Below, one piece after another: positions 10,101 through 18,543 of a stretch of 20,346 nt of DNA. The stretch spans positions 72,916 to 93,261 of the forward strand of contig MU657218.1 of assembly GCA_026770575.1 (NCBI GenBank), given 5' to 3'. The stretch comes from Pelagophyceae sp. CCMP2097. Its lineage: Eukaryota > Sar > Pelagophyceae. The translations under genes were made by a program, and so were the position numbers. Positions within the stretch are counted from its first letter, which is position 1. Every line of letters begins with the position of its first letter. The notes beneath the pieces are model-generated. The model did no database searches, was not told where the DNA came from, and saw only the letters and a list, made by a program, of their open reading frames with translations.

Positions 10101-11806
10101 GCAAAGTACCTCCGCAGCCACGCCGAGTCCGCCGGCGCGGGCGCCGCAGAAGACGGCTACTTCGAGTCGGAGACGACGTCCGTCACGTGGCGCGCGGAGA
10201 AGCAGTCCATCAAGGTCCTCGGCGACCACCTGGTCATGGCCTACCGCGAGCCCGCGGCCGCGCCCGCAGGCAAACGCGGGGCGCCGCACTCGCGACGGCC
10301 CGGAGCAGGGTCGACAAAGGGTCCGGGTCCGACCCGGACCAGTGCAAGACGAGGTAGGGTCCGGGTCCTGGTCCGGCCGAGGCCGCGGACCCACGGCCGG
10401 GTCCGGGTTCGGGTCCGGCGCCCTCGGGTCCGGGTCCGGGTCCGGGTCCGGCGGTCTCGAGGCTACAGAAGCGCCAGATTCAGGGGCTAGACCCGCGCCA
10501 GGGAAAAGACCCGACATAGTGACGTCGCGAGCGGCGACAGAGGCCGAGGGTATAGCCGGGCAAGGGCAGGGTCGATAAAGGGTCCGGATCCGACCCGGAC
10601 CCGTGCAAGACCCGGGGTAGGATCCGGGTCCGGACCCACGGCTGGGTCTGGGTCCGGGTCCGGCCTCGGCCCGCGCGGGTCCGGACCCGACAAGCCCCGG
10701 ACCCGGACCCGCGCGGACCCTTTGTCGACCCTGGCCCGGAGCCGCGAACGGGTCGAGACGGCCCGGAGCCGTGAGCGGCATCAGAGGAAACATGCCGGGG
10801 GAGACGCGCGCGGCGCACGCGGCCGACGGACGAGAGCGCGCGCCGTGCACTGCCGCCCGCGCGCTGCCGCACGCTGCCTTTCGTCTTAGGTCTGCGGAGA
10901 GCTCGGTCATGCTCAAGTTTCTGTTTGAGGAGTACGACCCGTCGTGCTGGTACTTTGAGTCACTCGAGTGCATCCGGCGGCTGCTGCTGACGAGCGTGCT
11001 GCCGCTGCCTTCGATGCGGCCCGAGGCGCTCGGTCAGATCGTCCTCATCTGCCTCGTCTCGCTCGCATTCGCAGGCTTTTACGCGCACCTGCGGCCGTTT
11101 GTCTCGTACAGCATGGACACGTTCGCAAACATCATGCAGTCCATCCTCTTTTTGAACTACTTCCTCACGCTCGTACGACCCCGCGCCGGAAACAAGACCC
11201 GATACGCCGCATGAGCCACCGAGCGAGGACCGAGCGGTACCAGCGGCGAGACCGGGGGCGACCCAGAACCGTGGTCGCCGGGTGCGCGAGGCGCGTGCTG
11301 TGGCGGCATCGCCGCGCTAGGTCGTCTTTGCCGAGGATCACATCTGCGAAGCCGAGTACAAGTCGAACATGCGCGGCGCGGGCTACTGCGTCGTCTTCCT
11401 GTCGCTCTGCGTCGCGCCGCTGTCCGGCATCGCGAGCATCTACACGGAAGGCCTCGACGACTTCAGCGAGTCGAGCGTCGACACGGCCGTCTCGGGCTTT
11501 ATGAGCCACGTCGCGCTCGTCGACCCCGTAGGCGTCGCCGCGCTCTGCCAGCGCGCGCGCGGCCGCGGCCCCGGCGCACCCGTGCCGAAAATGCCGAAAG
11601 TCGCGAGCAGCGGGAACCTCGTCGACGACCTCGAAGAGCTCGCGCGCGCTGCGCGCGCCGACGCCGACGCCGCGTGCATCGACTTTGACGGCGCCTACGT
11701 CGACGCGGCCTGCTCATCGCTGTCTACGGGTCCCGCCGCCGGCGCGCGGGCCGCGGGCCTCGAGGAGGAATTCAAAGATAGTAGTGTACACGACTCCATA
11801 CTATAA
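4129..11806 (+). CDS. Giant surface protein: signal peptide, Pmp-like beta-helix, Cys-rich stalk, multi-pass TRP-like membrane domain
   Basis: Predicted exons: 4129-4330, 4418-4557, 4627-4792, 4847-4928, 5006-6563, 6622-7651, 7748-7834, 7935-9045, 9100-9240, 9303-9452, 9512-10309, 10890-11172 and 11321-11806. They sum to 6234 nt, about 2077 residues. The start MRIEGVGALAVLAGAGARA reads as a signal peptide. Residues 55-300 hold two modules with GFGDGWDGDFYSV or GGGWDGTLYQF and EEHSW or EEHAW. Residues about 345-1110 are a beta-helix with many Chlamydia-Pmp-type GGA(I/V/F)/NNTA turns. Residues 1270-1400 are Cys-rich (HHHAGPLCATCESGY). Several hydrophobic helices follow, including LVSLLFLVMTYIIYTVVSG, YAICMVFVYPVGIPVLYIA and QIVLICLVSLAFAGFYAHL. 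Likely a surface sensor, adhesin or channel; the ligand is unknown. The ends of exons 7 and 11 are the least certain. An extra in-frame intron at 6145-6255 (GTCCGT...TTAG) is likely. Confidence 0.82.
10307..10732. mobile_element. MITE/introner-like element, 19-bp perfect terminal inverted repeats, 10-bp flanking duplication
   Basis: The left end AGGGTCGACAAAGGGTCCG (10307-10325) is the exact reverse complement of the right end (10714-10732). Both sides are flanked by the direct repeat GGCCCGGAGC (10297-10306 and 10733-10742), as expected of a target-site duplication. A third copy of that 10-mer lies at 10760-10769, so part of the duplication may predate the insertion. The body is made of GGGTCCGG and CCGGACCC words. 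A second left end with one mismatch starts at about 10568 in the same orientation, so a shorter unit of about 165 bp (10568-10732) seems nested inside or left by internal duplication. There is no coding capacity. It sits in or beside an intron of the large surface-protein gene, and its left end contains a usable GT at 10310. Confidence 0.75.
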
Positions 11807-11956
11807 ATTTGAAAACTTTCTGCTTCGGAGATTGACACAGAATCTGATTGCCTCGGAGGGAAGGGTCCTTCCGGGGATTTACGGAACGTCGCGACTCGGT
11901 CGGAGACACGAGCATAATCCTCTTCGGCGCAAACGATCCGCGCCGCCCCCGCCGCG

Positions 11957-14523
11957 ATGCGCGCCCTCCGTATCGCGGCGCGGGCCGCAGCGGTGCTGGT
12001 GCTCTTGCCTGGAGCGGGGTCGCGCGCGCATACTTCCGCTGGCGAGGCCGTGGCCGCTGGCGAGGCTGTGGCCGCCTCGAAGGCGGCCGAGGCCGACGCA
12101 ACTTACAAGGTCGCATTTGCGGATGCGCTCGCGCTGTACGACGTCCGCCTCGACTCGCTCGTCCCAGACACCCACTCCAAGCTCCGAAAAATGCTCGCCG
12201 GCTACGCCCAGCTCCACGCGGCAGAGGTGAAGCGCGGCCGCAGCGGCCGTTTTGTCGTGGCAGAGGTGCACCAGCACGGTGGGCAACCGCGTCTACGCAC
12301 GGGATCACAGGATGCAGCCAAGCCCGTGGGGACCGTGGGAATGGCCGGGGATCCCATACAGCAGCAGGGGACCCATGTCAGATTCGACCGATCCAATGTG
12401 TGGGATGCGATCCCATAGGCCTGGGCAACCGCGTGAACGGCATCGTCACGTCATTCGCGCTCGCTTTACAGACAAAACGCGCTTTGTTGATACGGTGGCC
12501 GCGCGTGGCGGAGAACGAGGCCTGCGCAGACTCGCGGCACTCTGGAAACGGAGCGGTGGACAACGACTGCGATCCCGCAGGGTTGGAAGACATTTACGAC
12601 CCACCAGACGGTGCGTCGCCCGCGTAGACCCGAGACGGCCGAGACGTATACGGCCCTATACGTGCCTGTGCGGCCCTACACGGCCCTATACGTGCCTTTA
12701 CGGTCCTGTACGGCCCTGTACGGCCCTATACATGCCTGTACGGCCCTACTCGGCCCTAAATATGCCTGTGCGGCCCTACACGGCACTGTGCCCGGCGGCC
12801 TTGGGCACGCGGCGCTTTTTTTAGTCGGCGAGACGCCCGTTGCGGCGCGCCCCGTCGCGGCACCGCTTCGCCGCCAGTCGACGCTTCGCCATCAGGTATC
12901 GACTGGACAGGTTCAAAGCTCGACGCCGTGCTCGTGGGGGCTTGCATACGCAACTTGAAGCACATCAACAAGAACTTGACCCTGCACTGGGCCCTCGACC
13001 GCAAGGACCGCTACGGCATCGGCGCGCAGGTCCGGAGAAAGGACCCGTATATGAACCCGAGACGGACCCTCGCAGGCCGCGCGCCTGGACAGAATCGAAA
13101 GCCGGAAAGCATGGTCCAAATATGAAGAAGGCAAAACCGCCCTCTGCGTCCTCGCAGACCGCGCGCTCTCCGCAGCAGTGCGTCTCGCCATGCAACTTTG
13201 GGTCGCACCGCTTCAAATACAGATCACGTGCAAGTCGAAAGACGTCTTCCCCGCCGACGCCTGGCTCGCGCACGGCATCCTGTGAGGCCCCCGGGCATGG
13301 CACGGGGCAGCGGCCAAAGTCTAGCGCAGAGGGGCCGGTGGGGTCCTTGCCAAGGCGGTCTCCTTACTAGGCAGCGCTTCTTGCTGCGGCCAAAGCCGGA
13401 GATCGTGCACCGCGTCGCCGCGGCGCTCGCGCGGGCGCCCTGCGACGTCTGCGTGCACCTCCGCAAGCACAAAGACGATGGTGCGCCTTCGTACGCGGCC
13501 TAGCAACGACGCAGCACGCACGCGTCAAGGCGACCTGTCCCGGCACCGGCGAGTTTTGTTCGAGGGCTTTGGCTGCTAGGCAACCAGTTCAAGCGTCTGA
13601 TGGGTGACGTCCACGAGGCCATCGTCGCGGCCCAGGCGCTTGGCGGCGGCAAGGCCGTCGGTTTGTTTATCGCAGCAGACGCGTACTCCGACGGCGACGA
13701 GCGGAGCCACAGTCGAGGCACCGCTCAAGCCGAGGGGGGTTCCGATGGGTCCAGCTGACAGAAGGCCCACCGCGGTGACGGATGGTCTCGACTGATGCAT
13801 CTCTCACGTAGGAGCGGCAAAGAAGATCCTCGGTCCGTCTACCCTCCTTGGGCGCGCGGTCCCTCCGCCGCGAAGCGCGGTCACAGGCCTCGCCGAAGAA
13901 CTCGGCGCCAACGTGCTGCACATCGAGACCGTGCGTCGCTCTTTTGGAAGACGCCCTCGGAGCGCCAACCCGAGCGGGCGCAGCGCCGATGGCGAGCGCT
14001 GTCGATGCGGGCGAGCGCTAGACTCGTCCGCGTCGACGCGGACTCGCCCGCGTCGATGCGGACTCGCCCGCGTCGTGCGCCGCGCCGGACCCGCGTCGCA
14101 GGAGGCGCACGCGGCGACGCGGAGCACCGTCGCGGGCTGGATCGACGCGACGGCGCGTGTCCGCAGGCCTGGCGTGTGTCCGGGGCGCTTCCGGCGTCGC
14201 CGCGCTGGCGCTCGGTGGCAGACGCGGTCGTAGGCCGAGAACGAGCTGCTTTCGCACTGCCGGTCGTTGCTGCCGCGCGAGTCCGGGGTTTCGACGTTTC
14301 ACGACATTGCTGTGGCGAGGTGTGTGGTTCTTCAGTGGTTCGACGTTTCAATACATCGCGCTCGGCGTATGCGGTCGCCGCCTCTTTTGCCGCGACGCGC
14401 GCTTATCAGGCTCGTGACCCGCGGCGGCCCTTCGCCGCACCGCCGCGGTGGCGGTTTGAAGTCGAGGCAGCCGGACCGGCGGTGCGCGGACTTCGATTTG
14501 TTGAATGCAACGGTGCGCGATAA
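11957..14523 (+). CDS. Secretory-pathway glycosyltransferase, fucosyltransferase-like (NodZ/FUT8/xyloglucan-FT type), 12 exons
   Basis: Predicted exons: 11957-12278, 12419-12610, 12911-13029, 13076-13281, 13371-13480, 13580-13711, 13812-13832, 13887-13930, 14102-14158, 14234-14280, 14336-14366 and 14410-14523. They total 1395 nt, 464 residues, and all junctions are in frame. The start MRALRIAARAAAVLVLLPGA is a signal peptide or membrane anchor, so the enzyme should act in the Golgi or be secreted. Landmarks: GLGNRVNGIVTSFALAL with RALLIRWP, the N-terminal motif of this superfamily; RFLLRPKP; VCVHLRKHKDDG, in the place of the HxRR-type donor-site motif; AVGLFIAADAYSDGDE; ENELLSHCRSLLPRD then GSTFQYIALG, the usual late SGSTF motif. 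It likely transfers fucose or a related sugar to a glycan; donor and acceptor are inferred. An alternative end without the last intron stops at 14417. A TATAAATT (11802-11809) overlaps the upstream gene's stop codon and could be its TATA box. Confidence 0.72.
12647..12786. repeat. Minisatellite of 14 ten-bp units in the second intron of the glycosyltransferase gene
   Basis: Fourteen consecutive 10-bp units follow the consensus TRYACGGCCC. Units 2, 5, 9 and 12 are variants close to TATACGTGCC, so there is a higher-order period of about 30 to 40 bp. The array fills half of the predicted intron 12611-12910 and makes it the longest intron of the gene. Confidence 0.9.
14021..14080. repeat. Three 20-bp tandem repeats in an intron
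   Basis: Three adjacent copies of GACTCGYCCGCGTCGWYGCG occupy 14021-14040, 14041-14060 and 14061-14080. They lie inside predicted intron 13931-14101 of the glycosyltransferase gene, which begins GTGCGT and ends CGCAG. Confidence 0.85.
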
Positions 14524-14818
14524 GTTCCGAATGCGCGCGAAGAAGAATACGCGATGAGGGCCGATGCCCAGCGAGCGCGGTCCTTCGCCGCGCGTCGATC
14601 GCGCGGCGCTTAATTGGCCCCGGGGCCAACGAACACTTCCTCGGCCACGTCTCGAATGCCGCCGTCGGAGGTGCCCCTGCTCGAGGACCATCGCGACAGT
14701 CCCGCCGTCGAGGAAGATTCCGAGTGGTTAATAATCAGGTTGGGGTACGGGGCTCTGGCGACGAGGGCTCCTGGGAGCGGCCGGCGGCGCCGCAGCCGGC
14801 TTGCACAGAGGCCCAACG
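14524..14818. other. Intergenic space between convergent genes, nothing identified
   Basis: About 295 bp lie between the end of the plus-strand glycosyltransferase gene and the stop codon of the minus-strand WD40 gene. I see no coding motif here. Both 3' untranslated regions should be here, but I cannot identify a polyadenylation signal. Confidence 0.5.
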
Positions 14819-15787
14819 TTAAAACGCAACGTTCCAGAGCCGCACCGTCTTGTCGACGCTCGCCGTCACGATGCGCTTGCCGTCGGGCGAGAACGCGCAG
14901 CTCGTGACGAAGCTGGTGTGCCCCTCGAACGTCGTCAGCAGCGCGCCCGTCGCAGCGTCCCAGAGGCGCACCGTCTTGTCTACGCTCGCCGTCATGACGC
15001 GCGTGCCGTCGGACGAGAACGCGCAGCATTCGATGCCGCTTGTGTGCCCCTCGAGCGTCTCCAGCAGCGCGCCCGACTCGGCGTCCCAGAGCCGCGCCGT
15101 CCCGTCGGCGCTCGCCGTCGCGACGCGCTCGCCGTTTGGAGAGAACGCGCAGCTGTAGACGACGTTGGTATGCCCCCAAGGCGTCGTCAGCAGCGCGCCC
15201 GTCTCGGCGTCCCACAGCCGCGCCGTCCTGTCGTCGCTCGCCGTCATGAGGCGCTTGCCGTCGGGCGAGAACGTACAGCTCCTGACAGGGTCATCGTGCC
15301 CCTCGAGCGTCAGCAGGAGCGCGCCCGTCTCGGCGTCCCAGAGCCGGGCCGTCTTGTCGCTGCTCGCCGTCACGATGCGCTTGCCGTCGGGCGAGAACGT
15401 GCAGCTCGTGAGTGGGTCAGTGTGCCCCTCGAGGACCTTCTGCAGCGCGCCCGTCTCGGCGTCCCAAACCCGGGCCGCCCCATCCCAGCTCGCCGTGACG
15501 AGGCGCTTGCCGTCGGGCGAGAAAGCGCAGAGGTAGACCGCGTTGGTGTGGCCCTTGAGGATTGCGGTGCCCTTCAGAATTCGGCCCTTCCACCGGTCCT
15601 CCAAGATGACCCTGCGCACGGCCGGTGCCACGGCTCGCGCGCCTCGAGCGACGCGCTTCGTCACGACGAGCCCGTTTGGCGAGGCCGCCAGCCGCAGGAT
15701 GAGCGCGAGGAGGTCGGGCAGTTCAAACGCGTCGAGGGCCGGCGCGGCGCCGGGGTCGACGGCGGGTCGCGAGGCCTCGTCTTCCAT
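14819..15787 (-). CDS. WD40-repeat protein, six near-identical repeats, intronless
   Basis: Intronless minus-strand gene of 322 codons from the ATG at 15787-15785. An in-frame upstream ATG at 15862 would add 25 residues. The first 60 to 70 residues are a helical leader with FELPDLLALILRLAA, loosely like an F-box or other adaptor helix; this is not certain. Six WD40 repeats of 42 residues (126 nt) follow, each with GH, CxFSPDGKR, TAS.D.TARLWDAETGAL. The last ends VRLWNVAF and stop, so the propeller has six visible blades and may need an atypical seventh for closure. Such proteins are protein-interaction scaffolds and no partner can be named. The repeats are so alike at DNA level that recent duplication or gene conversion is likely. 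Absence of introns contrasts with the neighbouring genes. Confidence 0.88.
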   Translation of the reverse strand: MEDEASRPAVDPGAAPALDAFELPDLLALILRLAASPNGLVVTKRVARGARAVAPAVRRVILEDRWKGRILKGTAILKGHTNAVYLCAFSPDGKRLVTASWDGAARVWDAETGALQKVLEGHTDPLTSCTFSPDGKRIVTASSDKTARLWDAETGALLLTLEGHDDPVRSCTFSPDGKRLMTASDDRTARLWDAETGALLTTPWGHTNVVYSCAFSPNGERVATASADGTARLWDAESGALLETLEGHTSGIECCAFSSDGTRVMTASVDKTVRLWDAATGALLTTFEGHTSFVTSCAFSPDGKRIVTASVDKTVRLWNVAF

Positions 15788-15862
15788 GGTCACCCAGCCG
15801 CGGGCTACAGCATGGACCCTCGAAGTGCGCGCGGCGGGCCTCCGAGGCTCCGACTCGGACAC

Positions 15863-16194
15863 GAATCACTCGATCGATCGGAACCCTTTTCAAGCTTTTG
15901 AAAACGCTTTCCCAGGAGTATTGATCAAAGCCCCTTTGGATATCTGTATTTGTGCCCACAGGGCCGTGGGCACGGTTGGGTGCGCGGCGTCCATGCGCCC
16001 CCGGGACGCACGGGTGGCGGACGCCCGCGCGCCTCTCAGAAATTCTAAGTTTCCCGTAGTGTCGATTCAAATCCTTCCATGTCGTTTCCAAAGTCAAGGT
16101 AAATATCTGGATTTCATCGCAAATGTCAAGGTTAAACTTCTGATTTAAGTCAAAAAGGGGTCAAATGACGTCGGTTTTCGAGATTGGCCAATTA
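15863..16194. other. Upstream region of the WD40 gene with an imperfect 22-bp direct repeat
   Basis: This AT-richer stretch separates the WD40 gene from the inverted-repeat element. Two related 22-bp segments at 16093-16114 and 16125-16146 share GTCAAGGT at the start and TGATTT or GGATTT at the end, 32 bp apart. A TGACGTC word is present at 16166-16172. These could be regulatory for the WD40 gene, but the sequence alone does not show it. I see no gene. Confidence 0.45.
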
Positions 16195-17097
16195 CAATTT
16201 AATGTTGACTCTGTTTTAAAAAAAACATCATTAACAGCGTCCTTTTTAAAAGGCGACCAAAACGGAGGTCGCGTTGGGCGGGCCGCCGGGGGGACGCAGG
16301 GCGCGCTCCCGGAGGGTACAAAGGGGGCAGCGGGGTCCAGGGTGCTGAGATGACTTTGGACGAGCGCCGGAGCAAGTCTGGGTGCTGTATGCGAGCGCTG
16401 TGGTGATTTTGGAAGTGGCCGAGGCGGGGTCTCGGAGCGCGACGGGCCGCCGCGCCTCTCCATGGCATTGAAGGAGTTCGCCGAGACGTCGATTCGGGCG
16501 CGCGCAGCTTTCAGCGACATGATTTGTGCGCGCCGCCGTGGCCGCGGCGCCGCTGGTCCACGACGGCCGCGGGCCGCGGCGCTGCGTGCGCCAGCGCGCC
16601 GGCCACCGCCGGCTGCCGGTGCCGCGCCGCGGCGTGCGACGCACACGCGGCCGCGTATACGTCGTCGGCCGGGGCGCTGTCGCGTGGGCGGCCGTGGCCG
16701 CCGCGCGCCGAGGCGCCGCGCGCCGCGGCGTCGTGCGACGCGGTGCCGCTCGTCGCCGGCGCCGTTTTCGACGACGCGCGCGCCGCCGCGTCGGGACGCG
16801 CGGTCTTGGCCTCGTTACTTTGCCACGTACGCCGAGGGGTGGGGCTCTCTGCTCCGCGTCGCAGGGAGCTGCTTTACCGACGTTGGTACGTCTGGTCTCG
16901 AAACTGGCACTTCGAGCTGTCGCACAGGGATTGAGAGAGCGCCAGTCGCGCTGATTACGTGTATCGGATGGTGTTTAGGTCATTTCGCTGTCAAGTGGCA
17001 CTTGGTGCGAGTTCAGCTGCGCTCGTGGAAGGGAGGTTCGTCGGTTCGTTTCGAGGAGGTGTCATTCGGACGGTCGCCGACGGTGCCGTCGAGAGTT

Positions 17098-18130
17098 CTA
17101 GAAGTGGTGGAAAAAGTCGGGAAAGCATAGTCGGTATTTTGACACGACCACGCGGTTGGGGTCGACTCGGCGCTCTATGCGGTGCTCCGCCCACAGAGCG
17201 TCGTGCTCGTGGGCGGATGCGGCGCGGTCGCTGGCGCCGGGCACGCCGGGCTCGACGTCGGGCTCGTCGAGCTCATCGTCGGGCTCGAGGGATGTGACTG
17301 AATCCCTGTCGAAAATGTCCGCGTCGGAGCGCGGCCACCACAACCTACACGTTGCGACCGGTCCTTCTTCTTCTTCTTCTTCTTCTTCTTCTTCTTTCAT
17401 GATGACGAACCTGGTAATGTTGTCGTACGCGTCGTCGGCAAAGCCAGTGGCGGCGTCGGCGGCGAAGTCGTCGTCGGCGGCGCAGTCGTCCTCGTCCTGG
17501 TCGAAGCGAGCCGCGTCGTACTTGGAGTTCGGCGGCGATGGCGCGGCGAACTGCCGCGCGGCTTTGTTCGGTGTCAGGAACATGTTGCCTCGGCCGTCCG
17601 GCGCGCCTTGGGCGGGCTGCCGAAATGAGGACGGAGGCACCCGTCGCCGCGTCACCGCGTAAAACGTTTTCACCTCGTCCAAAGTCTCGAAGAGGACAGG
17701 CGGCGAGACGGACGCGTTGTTGAACCGCTGGTTGAGCAATGCCATCGTGTCTTTGAACCCGCTGCCGGCAAAGAGTCTGAAGTGTAGGCGAAGAGGACGT
17801 CTTTGGGCTTGCCCAGCGACAAAGGATCGTTCTGGGGCCTGCGGCCTCGAGCGAGCTCCTTGCGCTGGTCCTGCACGATGGCGACGACGGTGATGCCGTC
17901 TTGAGTGCCGAGCTCAGCGGCGAAGTCTCCGTGGGCGGCCCCGTGCTTGGCGTGCCGGCCGCGGCCAGCGCGCACGCGGCTTCCGCGTCGACGACCGCGC
18001 GCCTCGCGGCGGCGAGCGCGTCCTCGTGCCGGCGGACTTCGAGCTGTGCAATCAGCAGCGCAGCCGCCACATCGTCCTCATCGGACCTGCGAGCCGCAGA
18101 CGGAGAAGAGCCGTCGTGCGGCCTCTTCAT
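17098..18130 (-). pseudogene. Unrecognised element-borne gene, reading frame broken twice (or with small introns)
   Basis: Coding-like protein is read in three frames in turn on the minus strand. From the ATG at 18130 comes MKRPHDGSSPSAARRSDEDD and an Ala-rich probable coiled coil (ALLIAQLEVRRHEDALAAAR). A second frame (about 17940-17775) gives DFAAELGTQDGITVVAIVQD and NDPLSLGKPKDVLFAYTSD. A third frame (about 17755-17098) gives FKDTMALLNQRFNNASVSPP, then FETLDEVKTFYAV, a very acidic segment with a run of ten glutamates, and the end YRLCFPDFFHHF. The shifts fall near 17940 and 17765. They may be single-base indels or very short introns. I do not recognise the family. Its place inside inverted repeats suggests a transposon-encoded accessory or transposase-like protein, but that is inference. 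Confidence 0.5.
17364..17396. repeat. CTT microsatellite, 11 units
   Basis: An uninterrupted run of eleven CTT triplets. On the minus strand it encodes the polyglutamate stretch of the element-borne gene, so its length can vary without a frameshift. Confidence 0.95.
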
Positions 18131-18543
18131 CGCCGCGCCGCCTCGAACAACCTCTGGGGGAGGTTGGGCGACGGTCGTACCGACCCCGGCACTGTCGGAC
18201 CCTCGGCGGGACCGCGCCGGGACCGCGCAGCCCCGGGTCAAGGTCGACCTCCGTTTTGGTCGCCTTTTAAAAAGGGCGCTTTTAATGATGTTTTTTAATA
18301 AACAGAGTTAACATGAAATTGTCGAAAGAAATACTAGAATTACTAAAATTAGAAAATCCTTATCTCGAAGGAGGGGCGCCCGACCCTCGGCTCCTGGGTC
18401 CACGAGAAAGGCAATCGGTTGTTCAAGCAAAGGGATTTTCCTCGGATTGTGTGGGTGTTCCGAGTTTCCTGGTCACCAGGATCATTCGTCGATCCTACGG
18501 GGTCTTTAGTGCGGACCGGCCACACGCGAGCGAAAGCGATTTT

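Larger units (their letters stand above)
16195..18321. mobile_element. 2.1-kb element with ~77-bp terminal inverted repeats
   Basis: The left end (16195-16271) and the reverse complement of the right end (about 18245-18321) align over about 77 bp with only a handful of differences. They share CATCATTAA, CCTTTTTAAAAGGCGACC and AAAACGGAGGTCG in the same order. Both ends begin CAATTT and then ACTCTGTTT. This is the architecture of a DNA transposon or foldback element. I see no target-site duplication outside the ends (left flank TTGGCCAATTA, right flank TCGAAAGAAAT). The interior is GC-rich. It holds a broken minus-strand gene (17098-18130) and GC-rich open frames at 16460-17130 that I do not recognise. 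No DDE transposase motif could be identified by eye. A plain inverted duplication of a non-mobile sequence is the alternative. Confidence 0.72.

Noticed and set aside
9417..10973. 518-codon open frame on the minus strand across exons 11-12 of the surface-protein gene
   Set aside because: It is open because of high GC content and repeated GGGTCCGG words. It has no motif, and the plus strand carries clear membrane helices in the same place.
4129..11806. Bacterial (chlamydial) origin because of Pmp-like repeats
   Set aside because: The gene has many spliceosomal-type introns and a eukaryotic Cys-rich and multi-pass C-terminal part.
14822..15600. Regular 126-nt repeats suggesting a CRISPR or satellite array
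   Set aside because: The repeats are in one open frame and encode WD40 blades; there are no spacers.
16462..17130. Plus-strand frames inside the 2.1-kb element
   Set aside because: Three overlapping GC-rich frames are open together and none shows a recognisable domain. They are mentioned only as content of the element.
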